This document shows, piece by piece, positions 17,620 through 26,779 of a DNA stretch of 64,000 nt. Made by a program: the position numbers and the translations under genes. The notes below the pieces were generated by a model. The model saw only the letters and a list, made by a program, of their open reading frames with translations, was not told the origin of the DNA and did not search any database. Numbering within the stretch: the stretch's first letter is position 1; every line of letters starts with the position of its first letter. Source of the DNA: Mesorhizobium sp. NZP2077 (lineage in GTDB: Bacteria > Pseudomonadota > Alphaproteobacteria > Rhizobiales > Rhizobiaceae); contig NZ_CP051293.1 in NCBI RefSeq assembly GCF_013170805.1, positions 4,780,001-4,844,000 on the forward strand, read 5' to 3'.

Positions 17620-17892
17620 TGGCAACTCCGGTGGCTGAAAGCGTTTGATCAAAATGGGTGTTGCCTGAGACGAGCAGGAACATGGCCGCTCGCCAGCGAT
17701 TTGCCAAGAGCCAAAGGCCGTCACGCTATCGTGAAGCGGGGGCCGCGAGGCGGTCCACGCATGCCATCAAGTTCTTTTGAACACCCCGGCACCTGTTTGC
17801 CCGGAGGTTTCGGCCCACCTGTTCGTTGTTCTGATGCGCTGGCATGAAAACCATCCGGTTCCAGCCAGCCCGTTCTCAGAAGGATCTCTGCA

Positions 17893-18507
17893 ATGAACTT
17901 CAAGACATTCATGGCCGTGCTCGGCACGATCTCCAGCCTTTCCATTGCCGTTGTGAGCGGCGCTCAAGCGGCGGACGCGCTGCGCGTGCGCGGCACGGTG
18001 GTCAGTTTCGAGCCATCGCTGCTGACCGTCAAAACCCGCCAGGGAGACACCTCCGCGATCAAGCTCAATAGCGGCTGGAAGATCTCCGGGGTCGCCAGCG
18101 CCTCTGAAAGGGACATTAAACAAGGCGATTTCCTTGGCATCGCTTCCGTCTCGAAGGCGGATGGCGGCAGTGGCGCGGTGGAAGTGGTGGTCTTTCCCGC
18201 AGCCATGAAGGGCACCGGCGAGGGCGATCGTCCGTGGGACCTGCAGCCGAACAGCCGCATGACCAACGGCACCGTGGCCGACGTCACCGACATAGACGGG
18301 CGAACCGTGACGCTGACCTACGATAACGGCCAGACCAAGAAGATTTCGATATCCGACAGCACGCCTGTCGTGACCTTCGCCCCGGCGACGCCGACCGATC
18401 TCAAGCCAGGCGCAACGGTTTTCGTTAATGCCCAGCGTGAGGGTGACGGGACGCTGAGTTCCAGCCGCGTCGTGGTGGGAAACAATGGCGTGATCCCGCC
18501 GATGTAG
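17893..18507 (+). CDS. Secreted protein with two beta-rich repeats (DUF5666-like)
   Basis: A 204-residue protein with a Sec signal peptide (about 1-26, cleaved after GAQA). Two related beta-rich units follow: LRVRGTVVSFEPSLLTVKTRQGD (about 30-52) and NGTVADVTDIDGRTVTLTYDNGQ (about 122-145). Each reads as a small barrel, with the pattern seen in DUF5666 proteins. That label is from pattern memory and the function is unknown. The ATG at 17893 follows AGAAGGATC. Monocistronic, with its own terminator. Confidence 0.7.
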   Translation: MNFKTFMAVLGTISSLSIAVVSGAQAADALRVRGTVVSFEPSLLTVKTRQGDTSAIKLNSGWKISGVASASERDIKQGDFLGIASVSKADGGSGAVEVVVFPAAMKGTGEGDRPWDLQPNSRMTNGTVADVTDIDGRTVTLTYDNGQTKKISISDSTPVVTFAPATPTDLKPGATVFVNAQREGDGTLSSSRVVVGNNGVIPPM

Positions 18508-18522
18508 CCAAAACAGGCGACA

Positions 18523-18542
18523 AGAGCCGGCTTTTCGGCTCT
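18523..18542 (+). terminator. Rho-independent-like terminator after the secreted protein gene
   Basis: Stem AGAGCCG/CGGCTCT with loop GCTTTT, 16 bp beyond the stop codon. Confidence 0.6.
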
Positions 18543-18750
18543 CGCAATGATGGTGTCGGGAAGCCGGTTTCCTTAGCCTGTCGAATTTCGCCTGACGACA
18601 CCGCTGGCCCAGTATCCTCGGCGCCACCCCTGATACCGCGACGATAAGCGAATTCTTTCACGCGGAGCCAAATCGCGATACGCAAGGGGATGCTGCCGAC
18701 CGGTACGCTGCGCCGGACCAGGCTTTTTCGAACAGGGCCAGATATCCCCG

Positions 18751-19734
18751 ATGACGGCCAAGACCGATATTTCCCGGACAGACCGCCTTGTCCTGTCGGT
18801 TGCGCGATTGTGGCTCACGCTTCGCCATCCTGCCCTTGTGGCGCGCTTTTTCATGAAACTGGGCTATTTGCCCAATCCAGCCGCGCCTGTGCGCTACCAT
18901 GAGCTTTTGCTCTGGCGAAAGATCCTCGATCGCAACCCGCTGTTCGTGACGCTGACCGACAAGCTCGCGGCCAAGGCCCATATCCGTGAAACCTGTCCCG
19001 GGATCACCGTGCCAAGGACGCTCTGGTCGGGGCGCGACCCTGCTGACATTCCTCTCGACCTGCTGACCGGCGACGTCATCGTCAAGACAAACCACGGCTG
19101 CGCGATGAACATATTCGTTGCCAATGGCGCCCCCAATCACAGCCTCATCGTCGCCAGGACGAGGCACTGGCTGAGAAAGCGCTACGGCCGCCGCAATGGC
19201 GAATGGGCCTATTGGCCTGTCGTTCCCACCGTCTTCGTGGAAGAGCGGCTGGCGCTTTCCGGCGCAAGGATCGCAACCGACATCAAAGTGCATGTTTGCG
19301 GCGGTGTGGTAACGCATGCCTGGGTCGAGGATAAGGAAGCGGGGCGTTCGCTGCTTTTAGACCGGGACGCCAATCCATTGCCCGGGCGCGATCCGGACTA
19401 TCCCCGCGAGGATCAGGCGGTGCCCGTCAATACGCGGCTTCTCGACTATGTCCGTCAGGCGATATCGATCGCCCCTGCCATTGCCGGCAACCTCGACTAC
19501 ATCCGCGTCGACTTCCTGGTCACCGACAATAGTCTCTACGCTGGCGAGATCGTCGTCTATCCCGGCGCCGGCTATGGCACCACCACCAATCCGGCGTTCG
19601 CCGGCGAAATCGAGCGGCTCTGGCGGCTCGACCAGTCCGCCTTCCTGCGGCGGCGGCACAAGGGCGCCGTGCGGCTCTATGCCGACGCGCTTCGCGCCAG
19701 ATGCCGGGAGCGACAGCAGTACTCGCCGACATGA
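18751..19734 (+). CDS. TupA-like ATP-grasp protein
   Basis: A 327-residue protein resembling the ATPgrasp_TupA family, usually found in capsule or teichuronopeptide gene clusters, where ligase activity joins an amino acid or other group to a polymer. Visible features: KLAAKAHIRE and GDVIVKTNHGCAMNIFV (ATP-binding Lys, about 110-127), a central VFVEERLAL (about 160-168, with ATP-grasp acidic residues), TDIKVHVCGG, NLDYIRVDFLV and a C-terminal GEIVVYPGAG in place of the usual G-E-x-T/F-x-P-x-x-G. ATG at 18751. The gene stands alone, about 2.3 kb from the polysaccharide cluster, and may modify the same polymer. The acceptor and amino acid cannot be told. Confidence 0.8.
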   Translation: MTAKTDISRTDRLVLSVARLWLTLRHPALVARFFMKLGYLPNPAAPVRYHELLLWRKILDRNPLFVTLTDKLAAKAHIRETCPGITVPRTLWSGRDPADIPLDLLTGDVIVKTNHGCAMNIFVANGAPNHSLIVARTRHWLRKRYGRRNGEWAYWPVVPTVFVEERLALSGARIATDIKVHVCGGVVTHAWVEDKEAGRSLLLDRDANPLPGRDPDYPREDQAVPVNTRLLDYVRQAISIAPAIAGNLDYIRVDFLVTDNSLYAGEIVVYPGAGYGTTTNPAFAGEIERLWRLDQSAFLRRRHKGAVRLYADALRARCRERQQYSPT

Positions 19735-19805
19735 ATCGGAATGGCGGCCGCGCCCGAAGGCGAGCCGCCATTTTCTTCCCTAAATCACTCGTTCCGGGCT
19801 AGTAG

Positions 19806-20111
19806 TCAGCGCCTGCTGAACAGCAGGCTCGCGACCAGGCCGAGCACCACAAGGCCTACCGCGGCGGCCGCAGCCGGATGGTCACGGGCAGATTTCTCCA
19901 TCACCCTGCCCTGCTTGCGGATTGCCGGCATTGCATCGCGCAGACGTCCGGCAAGATCCGAATATGTATCGAGGGCGGCATCGCGCCCATCTTCATAGTA
20001 AGCGCCACCCCGCTTTGAAACGGCTTTGCGCAGCGTCGCCAGTTCCCTCGAGAGGGCCGCGACCTGCTTTTCGAGGTCGATGTCCGAAAGGGTCGAGAAT
20101 GATGCCATCAT
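19806..20111 (-). CDS. DUF883-like small membrane-anchored protein (YqjD/ElaB type)
   Basis: A 101-residue protein with an N-terminal coiled-coil helix (ALSRELATLRKAVSKRG), an amphipathic middle and one C-terminal membrane segment (AAAAAVGLVVLGLVASLLF, about 80-98) ending in SRR. This is the arrangement of YqjD/ElaB proteins, some of which bind ribosomes at the membrane in E. coli. Whether this protein does so is unknown. It precedes no operon partner. Confidence 0.7.
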   Translation of the reverse strand: MMASFSTLSDIDLEKQVAALSRELATLRKAVSKRGGAYYEDGRDAALDTYSDLAGRLRDAMPAIRKQGRVMEKSARDHPAAAAAVGLVVLGLVASLLFSRR

Positions 20112-20214
20112 GCGTTTCCTTGTCTTGCCGCAGGAAAGTCTTGCAGAAGGAAACGTAACGCCTCACCCCTCGGCGGGTTCCGATCTCAATGCTTCAAAGC
20201 GCTTCGCGCGGCGG

Positions 20215-20754
20215 TCAGCGCACCTGGTCAAGCAGGCGCTTGCACTCCAAGAGGTCGAACAGCGCCTCCTGCAGCAGCGCGCGATTGTCGCGCGAGAGTT
20301 TCGACGCGTCCGGCTGAACGGGACCTTCCTCGTCGCTCTTGCCCAAGCCGAAAAAGCGGCGGCTGGGCTTGACCCTTGGCTGGCCAACCAGCTCATCATC
20401 GCCACCGCGCGGCTGCGCTGCCGGTGTCAGCGGCACCTGGTCGGCCTGCTTTCGCTGCGAGATCGCCTCGACGGCCGCCATGTCGCCATTGCCGATGGCG
20501 ACGAGGAAATGATTGCCGTTCTCGCGCAGCAGCTTCTGCACACCCTTGATGGTGTAGCCCTGGTCGTAGAGCATGTGGCGGATGCCCTTGATCAGCTCGA
20601 CATCCTGCGGCCGGTAGTAGCGACGGCCGCCACCGCGCTTCATCGGCTTGATCTGGTTGAAGCGCGTTTCCCAGAAGCGCAGCACATGCTGCGGCAGGTC
20701 GAGATCTTCAGCGACCTCGCTGATGGTGCGGAAGGCGTCAGGGCTCTTGTCCAT
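20215..20754 (-). CDS. MerR family transcriptional regulator of the plsX-fabH-ihfA cluster
   Basis: A 179-residue regulator with an N-terminal MerR DNA-binding domain (about 8-80): [38 protein letters not shown], then [25 protein letters not shown]. The C-terminal half is low in structure and ends in a helix ([19 protein letters not shown]). ATG at 20754 is taken; an extension to 20814 adds residues upstream of the family start. In alphaproteobacteria this MerR follows ihfA in a conserved position. The function is not known; no metal-binding cysteine cluster is present. Confidence 0.88.
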   Translation of the reverse strand: MDKSPDAFRTISEVAEDLDLPQHVLRFWETRFNQIKPMKRGGGRRYYRPQDVELIKGIRHMLYDQGYTIKGVQKLLRENGNHFLVAIGNGDMAAVEAISQRKQADQVPLTPAAQPRGGDDELVGQPRVKPSRRFFGLGKSDEEGPVQPDASKLSRDNRALLQEALFDLLECKRLLDQVR

Positions 20755-20967
20755 GGGCGAAATCCTCACGCTGGAGCGTGATCCGGAACGGTCTTCAGAC
20801 GAGATCAGGCTCAACGAAGGAGATAGTCATTCCGTTTGTGCCGAATGGATCATACGCTGAACACCAATCCGGCCATGCTGCCGAATCGAGCCTTATTTCA
20901 GCGGTTTGTGAAGCAATATTCAAGCCCGGCGTCATGGCGGGGCCGGTTTTCAACCGTACAATGGAGG

Positions 20968-21291
20968 CTATTTGCCGCCCTTGGCCTTGCTGTTCTGGTG
21001 GGAACGCAAGATACGGTTCTTCAACACGTTCGACGACTTGAAAGTCATCACCCGGCGCGGCAGGATCGGCACCTCTTCACCGGTCTTGGGATTGCGCCCG
21101 ATGCGCTCATTCTTGGAGCGGACGTGGAATGTCGCGAAGGACGACAGCTTGACTGTCTCGCCACGCACGATGGCTTCGCAGATTTCGTCCAGCACCGCTT
21201 CGACGAGTTCGGCGGATTCAGTGCGCGACAGACCGACCTTTCGGTATACAGCCTCCGCTAGGTCGGCACGCGTAAGTGTCTTTCCCCCCAT
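20968..21291 (-). CDS. ihfA: Integration host factor alpha subunit
   Basis: A 107-residue DNA-bending protein that pairs with IHF-beta and helps recombination, replication and sigma-54 promoters. The full HU/IHF fold is visible: [31 protein letters not shown], the beta-arm with the intercalating proline in [14 protein letters not shown] (about 62-75) and [17 protein letters not shown]. The start is ATG at 21291. It lies between fabH and merR, the standard alphaproteobacterial order. Confidence 0.95.
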   Translation of the reverse strand: MGGKTLTRADLAEAVYRKVGLSRTESAELVEAVLDEICEAIVRGETVKLSSFATFHVRSKNERIGRNPKTGEEVPILPRRVMTFKSSNVLKNRILRSHQNSKAKGGK

Positions 21292-21392
21292 GCGACCGTC
21301 CCATCAGTTCAAACATAAAATCGGCACAACAACGGCTGAGCCTAAGTAATTGATCCGGCAAGGTCAAGGACCGAAACCGGACCGTTCGGCAC

Positions 21393-22364
21393 TTACCAGC
21401 GAACCAGAACGGCGCCCCAGGTGAAGCCGCCGCCCATCGCTTCCAGGAGGACGAGGTCGCCCTTCTTGATGCGCCCGTCGGCGACGGCCACCGACAGCGC
21501 CAGCGGCACGGAAGCAGCCGAGGTGTTACCGTGCAAATCGACCGTAACCACCACCTTTTGTTCTGCAATCCCGAGCTTCTTGGCCGAAGCGTCAATAATT
21601 CGTTTATTGGCCTGGTGCGGCACGAACCAGTCGAGATCGTCGGCTGATATGCCGGCGGCCGAGAAGGTCGCCTCGATGACATCGGTGATCATGCCGACCG
21701 CATGCTTGAAGACTTCGCGGCCTTCCATCCTGAGGTGGCCGACGGTTCCTGTCGTGGATGGTCCGCCGTCGACAAAAAGCTTGTCCTTGTGCGCGCCGTC
21801 CGAGCGCAGGCTGGCGGCCAGAACGCCGTGATCGGCAATCGTGCCGGCCCCCTCGCCTGCTTCCAGGACCAGCGCACCGGCGCCGTCGCCGAACAGCACG
21901 CAGGTCGAACGGTCGCTCCAGTCGAGGATGCGCGAGAATGTTTCCGAGCCGATCACCAGCACGCGTTTGGCCAGGCCGCCGCGGATATAGAGATCGGCTG
22001 TCGTCACCGCATAGACGAAGCCCGAGCACACTGCCTGCATGTCGAAGGCAAAACCGTGATGCATGCCGAGGCGGTTCTGGATCTCGACCGCGGTGGCCGG
22101 GAATGTGTTGTTGGGGGTCGACGTCGCCAGCACGATCAGGTCGATATCGTCAGGCGTCAGCCCCGCATTGGCAAGGGCGGCCCGGGCCGCGGCCTCGCCC
22201 AGCGAAGCCGTCGTCTCGTCGTCGGCCGCGATATGACGCTGGCGGATGCCGGTGCGCTGGGCGATCCACTCGTCTGAGGTCTCGACCATGCCTTCGAAAT
22301 CGGCATTCTTCATAATGCGGCGGGGCAGCGCGGCACCCGTGCCGCGCACGACTGATCTGATCAA
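21393..22364 (-). CDS. fabH: Beta-ketoacyl-ACP synthase III
   Basis: A 323-residue enzyme that starts fatty acid synthesis by condensing acetyl-CoA with malonyl-ACP. The Cys-His-Asn triad is visible: Cys113 in QAVCSGF, His250 in [10 protein letters not shown] and Asn280 in LHGNTSAAS. It is 9 bp downstream of plsX, in the usual plsX-fabH pair linking phospholipid and fatty acid synthesis. Confidence 0.97.
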   Translation of the reverse strand: MIRSVVRGTGAALPRRIMKNADFEGMVETSDEWIAQRTGIRQRHIAADDETTASLGEAAARAALANAGLTPDDIDLIVLATSTPNNTFPATAVEIQNRLGMHHGFAFDMQAVCSGFVYAVTTADLYIRGGLAKRVLVIGSETFSRILDWSDRSTCVLFGDGAGALVLEAGEGAGTIADHGVLAASLRSDGAHKDKLFVDGGPSTTGTVGHLRMEGREVFKHAVGMITDVIEATFSAAGISADDLDWFVPHQANKRIIDASAKKLGIAEQKVVVTVDLHGNTSAASVPLALSVAVADGRIKKGDLVLLEAMGGGFTWGAVLVRW

Positions 22365-22373
22365 AGTTGTTTC

Positions 22374-23441
22374 CTATTCCTTCGCGTCGGTACCGTCGGA
22401 TTTCCGGGATGACAGGGCATGCGGGTTGCGCGCATGAAACAGGTCCAGGTCGGCCTCAATGCGGTCGAGCAGATTGTTGCGCACCATGTCGTAGCCGAGT
22501 TCGATCGCGGCGGCGAAACCGTCCGAATCAGCACCGCCGTGGCTTTTGACGACGATGCCGTTCAGCCCCAGGAACACACCACCATTGGAGCGGCCGACAT
22601 CCATCTTTTCGCGCAGGCGATCGAAGGCGCCCTTGGCGAAGACATAGCCGATCTTGGCCATCAGCGTGCGGCTCATCGCGGCGCGCAGATACCCGGCGAT
22701 CTGGCGCGCGGTGCCTTCGGCCGTCTTCAGCGCGATGTTGCCGGCGAAGCCTTCCGTCACCACCACGTCGACCGTGCCCTTGCCGATATCGTCGCCTTCG
22801 ACGAAGCCATGATAGTTCATCGAGGCCATATTGGCCTCGCGCAGCATGCGTCCCGCTTCCTTGACCTCTTCCTGGCCCTTGATCTCTTCGACGCCGACAT
22901 TGAGGAGGCCGACAGTGGGCCGGGCGATGCCGAAGACGGAGCGCGCCATGCCGGTGCCGAGAATGGCAAAATCAATGAGCTGGTGCGCATCGGCGCCAAT
23001 GGTGGCGCCGACGTCCAGAACCACGCTTTCGCCGCGCAAAGTCGGCCACAATGCCGCGATCGCCGGGCGATCGATGGTGGCCATGGTGCGCAGGCAGAAT
23101 TTCGACATCGCCATCAGCGCGCCGGTGTTGCCGGCCGAGATGCAGGCGTCGGCGGCGCCCGACTTGACCGCTTCGACGGCTTTCCACATCGACGACTTCC
23201 AGCGGCCATGGCGCAGCGCCTGGCTCGGCTTGTCGTCCATCCTGACCGCGATCTCGCAGTGGAAGAATTCGCTCACCTCGGCCAGTTTGGGAAACTTGGC
23301 CAGTTCGGGACGCACGACTTCCTCACGCCCATAGATGACGAAGCGGATGTCGGGACGGCGGGTGGCGACCGTCATGAGCGCCGGAATGACCACGACTGGT
23401 CCGTGATCGCCGCCCATGGCATCGATGGAAATCCTGATCAC
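22374..23441 (-). CDS. plsX: Phosphate acyltransferase PlsX
   Basis: A 355-residue enzyme that turns acyl-ACP into acyl-phosphate for phospholipid synthesis. The start [20 protein letters not shown], the [10 protein letters not shown] loop (about 102-111) and [18 protein letters not shown] are diagnostic. It heads plsX-fabH-ihfA-merR and follows the DUF177 gene by 114 bp. The C-terminus is a charged tail ([10 protein letters not shown]). Confidence 0.97.
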   Translation of the reverse strand: MIRISIDAMGGDHGPVVVIPALMTVATRRPDIRFVIYGREEVVRPELAKFPKLAEVSEFFHCEIAVRMDDKPSQALRHGRWKSSMWKAVEAVKSGAADACISAGNTGALMAMSKFCLRTMATIDRPAIAALWPTLRGESVVLDVGATIGADAHQLIDFAILGTGMARSVFGIARPTVGLLNVGVEEIKGQEEVKEAGRMLREANMASMNYHGFVEGDDIGKGTVDVVVTEGFAGNIALKTAEGTARQIAGYLRAAMSRTLMAKIGYVFAKGAFDRLREKMDVGRSNGGVFLGLNGIVVKSHGGADSDGFAAAIELGYDMVRNNLLDRIEADLDLFHARNPHALSSRKSDGTDAKE

Positions 23442-23555
23442 GCGGTATTCATCTCACGGGTTAGGCGGCAGGTCGCTTTAGTGGTCGCGAAGGTTCGGCG
23501 AAAATAGCGGTTTTGGCTTTTCACACAACCGACTTTTCCATCGCGGGCGAGGTTT

Positions 23556-24107
23556 TCAGGATTTTCCCAGCAAGGATCGCAGTTTTTGCTGAAATTCATT
23601 CTCCGCCGCTTCGGTCTCGCCGCCGGCATCGAGCGACGCGCCCGACTTGCGCGGATAGGGGTCGATCGCCAGTCCGAAGAACTGTTCGGCAAGCGCCCCG
23701 ACATCGATGATGTCACCGGAGAATGTTTCGGGACTGTCAGGGCCATCCGCGTCGAGCAGTATCTCGCCGCCGCCGTCGCATCCCTGCCGTCCAAGCTTGG
23801 ACTCCTCGGGCAGCAGCAGCGCCTCGAATGGCTCATCGATATGCGCGGCGACGGGATCGAGCGTGACGATGCAGGCCTGCGTGATATCGGCCTCGACACG
23901 GCCGCTGACCTTCACGCCATTGCGTTTCCAGGAGGCCACAAGGAGTTCCGCGCGGTAGGCTTCGACCGATATCAACCCGTGTTCCTCGGCGAGCGCCGCG
24001 CGCTGGGCGGCGTCGGCCTCGATCACCACGGGCAGACCCTTCTGCGGCAGACGGGCGACATTCGCGAAAAAGCCAACCGGGCTCTGCGGATCAGCATGTT
24101 TCATCAA
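23556..24107 (-). CDS. DUF177 (YceD-like) protein
   Basis: A 183-residue protein of the YceD/DUF177 family, whose bacterial and plant members act in 23S rRNA accumulation or large-subunit assembly. The family segment here is ADITQACIVTLDPVAAHIDEPFEALLLP (about 75-102), with the conserved Cys and V-T-L-D-P, followed by an acidic stretch and FSGDIIDVGALAEQFFGLAIDPYPRK (about 134-159). The ATG overlaps the stop of the chaperone gene (ATGA), so they are coupled. rpmF, a frequent partner elsewhere, is not here. Confidence 0.88.
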   Translation of the reverse strand: MMKHADPQSPVGFFANVARLPQKGLPVVIEADAAQRAALAEEHGLISVEAYRAELLVASWKRNGVKVSGRVEADITQACIVTLDPVAAHIDEPFEALLLPEESKLGRQGCDGGGEILLDADGPDSPETFSGDIIDVGALAEQFFGLAIDPYPRKSGASLDAGGETEAAENEFQQKLRSLLGKS

Positions 24108-24649
24108 GCACCCACCTTGGCGAGCGGAAACGCCGCCTTGCCGGAAACGATTGATTCGGACGGCTGCGCTGCCAACTGCCGGCAGGCATCGGAGACATAG
24201 TCGGCCAATTGCGGCGCCTGCGGCCAGGTGCCGGAATCGGGCCGGACATTGCGGGCCAGAGCCGCGGTCAGCCCGTCGCGATCGTTTCTTTCAAGCGCAT
24301 CATCATAGGCGGCGGTGCGACCATAAAACATCTTCGCCAGTTTCTTCATACGCTTGGGCACGCCGACGTCACCAATACCCAGCTCCCGCAGCGAATGGTC
24401 GACGTCGAGGAAGAACTCGTCGATCAGCACCTGGGCGATCTCCTGCGCCACACCGCCCTCGCCACGTAAGCGATGCTGGAACAGGAACATATGCAGCGAA
24501 ACCATCTCGAAACGGCCGAGCGGCGTGTCCGGCACGTTCCAGTGGGAATAAAATACACTCTGCCGCGCCGCCGCCACGATTTGTGCGTAAAGCGCGTCCG
24601 TGATGGCGCGGTTGGCGTGGCGTTCGCGACCAAAAAGGCGCTGGAACAT
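24104..24649 (-). CDS. Ubiquinol-cytochrome c chaperone family protein (CBP3-like)
   Basis: A 181-residue protein of the CBP3/UQCC1 family, an assembly factor for cytochrome bc1. Features: ALYAQIVAAARQSVFYSHWNVPDTPLGRFEMVSLHMFLFQHRL (about 18-60), which is the family core, and LGIGDVGVPKRMKKLAKMFYGRTAAYDDAL (about 89-118). ATG at 24649 is preferred; an earlier start at 24700 would add 17 residues. It is divergent from bamE and overlaps the DUF177 gene by 4 bp, the normal alphaproteobacterial order. Confidence 0.9.
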   Translation of the reverse strand: MFQRLFGRERHANRAITDALYAQIVAAARQSVFYSHWNVPDTPLGRFEMVSLHMFLFQHRLRGEGGVAQEIAQVLIDEFFLDVDHSLRELGIGDVGVPKRMKKLAKMFYGRTAAYDDALERNDRDGLTAALARNVRPDSGTWPQAPQLADYVSDACRQLAAQPSESIVSGKAAFPLAKVGA

Positions 24650-24763
24650 GGGGATGGTCTCCGGGGACCGTTTGTTGAATTGGCCTTGTTGCATCGGCAA
24701 GCAAGCTGGTTTACCGGTTTTGCGGCCCAGCGCAAGTTGCGGCGATATAATGGAGAATTGTTG

Positions 24764-25279
24764 TTGCGCGCGCTGAATTTCAAGTCGACCTTCTCATCCA
24801 GGCCCGCCGGCGCGATCTCGCTGCTGCTTATCGTATCGGCGCTCTCGGCATGTCATAGCAACAAGATGTTCGGCGATCTCAGCCCGAGCGAGACGCTCAC
24901 TCAAGGATATGTCTACGACCAGCAAGCCGTCGATTCGGTGCCCGTCGGCTCCAGCCGCGAGCAGGTGCTTCTGGCTCTTGGCACGCCGTCGACCACGGCG
25001 ACTTTCGACAACGAGGCGTTTTATTACATTTCGCAAACGCGCAAGCGCTATGTCGCCTTCGCCAAGCCCAGGCTCGTCGACCAGAAGGTGCTCGCGGTCT
25101 ATTTCGGCGCCGATGGCCGCGTCACCCAGATCGCCAATTACGGCTTGAAGGACGGTAAGATTTTCGACTTCATCTCGCGCACCACGCCGACTGGCGGCAA
25201 GGACCAGAACTTCCTCAGCCAGATCATAAACGGCGCCAGCAAGCTGGCGCCCGGCATCCCCGGCGGCGGCACTCCCTGA
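24764..25279 (+). CDS. bamE: Outer membrane protein assembly factor BamE (OmlA/SmpA)
   Basis: A lipoprotein of about 171 residues, a subunit of the beta-barrel assembly machine. A signal peptide ends in the lipobox LSAC. The SmpA/OmlA domain follows: VPVGSSREQVLLALGTPSTTATFDNEAFYYISQ (about 50-85), with the usual G-S-x-E-x-V-x-x-x-L-G-x-P. The start is uncertain: three successive TTG codons (24758, 24761, 24764) follow GGAG, and no ATG fits; 24764 has the best spacing. Divergent from the CBP3-like gene, with a terminator after it. Confidence 0.88.
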   Translation: MRALNFKSTFSSRPAGAISLLLIVSALSACHSNKMFGDLSPSETLTQGYVYDQQAVDSVPVGSSREQVLLALGTPSTTATFDNEAFYYISQTRKRYVAFAKPRLVDQKVLAVYFGADGRVTQIANYGLKDGKIFDFISRTTPTGGKDQNFLSQIINGASKLAPGIPGGGTP

Positions 25280-25333
25280 TCATCAGACCCTGCTTCCCCA
25301 CGGGGAAAGCGGCAATATCTCAGGCGACCAAAG

Positions 25334-25361
25334 ACCCGCGGGAGCGATCCTGCGGGTTTTT
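25334..25361 (+). terminator. Rho-independent terminator of bamE
   Basis: Stem ACCCGCGGGA (25334-25343) with TCCTGCGGGT (25348-25357), 4-base loop, then TTTTTG. A look-alike hairpin occurs at 26722, on the far side of the next gene. Confidence 0.85.
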
Positions 25362-25475
25362 GTTTTCAAATTTGCGGCCGACCATAAGCAACGCTTAAAC
25401 AACCTGCGGTAGTGCTCGCTCGGCAGGAGCAGCGCGGCCGCGTTCACAAGGCGCGCGCAATGGATAGAGCTACAT

Positions 25476-26711
25476 ATGACGAAGGGCAGCTTCGCCGAAT
25501 TCGTGAAGGGCTACGTCAAGAGCCTGACCATCGTTTGCATTTTGATTGCAGTTCTGGCGATTCCGCTTGGCGCTGTCGGCGGCGAAGCCGGCGCGTGGAC
25601 TTTTGTGATCTTCCTAGGTCCGATAGTCGCCGCTTCCGTCTTCATCGTCCTGCCGATTGTTGTGGCTACGACCTACTTTGGAGTGAGGCGGCGCGGCAGT
25701 GCGCAGATTTTTGGCGCGGTCGCATTCTATCCGCTGACAATCGCGATTTTCTTTACGGCCCGGTACGGCCTGATGCTTATTTCAGCGGCACAAATGGACG
25801 AAGCCTACCTCAAACGGACGATCGAACACCCGATCGGCAAGATCGAGACCATGGCCTATCTCGGCATGGATTGTTACAGGACCAATTGCCCTCAACTGCT
25901 TGTCGATGGGTTCGTCGGCAGAGTGGCATTTATCGGCCAGCGGCCGAAGGTAACTCCGCCTTGGGGTGAACGCGCGCCACCGACCGATCCGGGATTGTGG
26001 GTTAAGAAGGCTTTCAGGCTTGGGCAAGGTCCCGAATGCCGAACCAAGAATTTGCAACTGAGCGGCTACTGGATCCAGCAAAGGGGGATTTTCGACGTAT
26101 GTATTGTGCCGGACAGCGAAGACTTCTTACTCGGCGAGGCAACTCTAACACGGGACGGTAGAGCGAACGCGCGCGACGTCGAGCGCTTTTTCGGACCGAA
26201 AGGCGACAATATCGCTGTCGCCTACCGGGTGTCGGGCGGCGAGATAGGGCCCGAGATCGCGCGGTGGGAATCCGGGCAATTGCCGTTTGGAGGCGGCGCT
26301 GTCGGGGCCCGCTTCGAGCAAACGGATTTCATGCGCGCGCTCAGCGGAGTGACCACAGACCGGTTTGCGGAAGCCGCCAAGTTCGATCTGGCGAGCCGCA
26401 TCGACATCATCCACGCAGCCATCGGCAATGTCCCCATCGATATAACGGGCGTCGTTAGCTATCTGCGGACGGCTCTCCCCAAGGGTAGCGTGAAACCCAC
26501 GCTGCTTGATGAGAGCCGCAAGGCTAAGCTGCTAGATATTGGGACGTCATCCTGCACCCCCCGCGACCCAACCTCCCTGGCCTTGATCAATGGCGCCAAG
26601 AATTGCGTGCGAACCTATAATCGGTTTGTCTTAGAAATGTTCGGTACCGAACAGACGGCACTGCAGCTGCCGGAGCCTAATTTGCTAGGGACTGAAGTTC
26701 CGCAAGAGTGA
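25476..26711 (+). CDS. Orphan membrane-anchored protein of unknown function
   Basis: A 411-residue protein I do not recognise. The first 110 residues hold three hydrophobic segments (about 17-37, 42-66 and 80-102). A large soluble part follows with several cysteines (CYRTNC, ECRTKN, CTPRDP, NCVRTY), which would suit disulphides if it is periplasmic. ATG at 25476. Codon choice is looser than in the neighbours, with many A/T-ending codons, which suggests acquired DNA. It is inserted between the conserved bamE and hppA neighbourhoods and bracketed by two similar terminators. No partner gene is beside it, so no role is proposed. Confidence 0.75.
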   Translation: MTKGSFAEFVKGYVKSLTIVCILIAVLAIPLGAVGGEAGAWTFVIFLGPIVAASVFIVLPIVVATTYFGVRRRGSAQIFGAVAFYPLTIAIFFTARYGLMLISAAQMDEAYLKRTIEHPIGKIETMAYLGMDCYRTNCPQLLVDGFVGRVAFIGQRPKVTPPWGERAPPTDPGLWVKKAFRLGQGPECRTKNLQLSGYWIQQRGIFDVCIVPDSEDFLLGEATLTRDGRANARDVERFFGPKGDNIAVAYRVSGGEIGPEIARWESGQLPFGGGAVGARFEQTDFMRALSGVTTDRFAEAAKFDLASRIDIIHAAIGNVPIDITGVVSYLRTALPKGSVKPTLLDESRKAKLLDIGTSSCTPRDPTSLALINGAKNCVRTYNRFVLEMFGTEQTALQLPEPNLLGTEVPQE

Positions 26712-26721
26712 CTTCTGCAAA

Positions 26722-26747
26722 AACCGCGGGATTTGCTCCCGCGGGTT
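26722..26747. terminator. Terminator between the orphan gene and hppA
   Basis: AACCGCGGGA and TCCCGCGGGTT form a hairpin with one bulged base and a TTTGC loop. It lies between convergent genes and can serve both. Its right arm, reversed, matches the left arm of the bamE terminator. Confidence 0.75.
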
Positions 26748-26779
26748 GATCTTACGTGCAGCTTTAAGGCCGGACAGGC

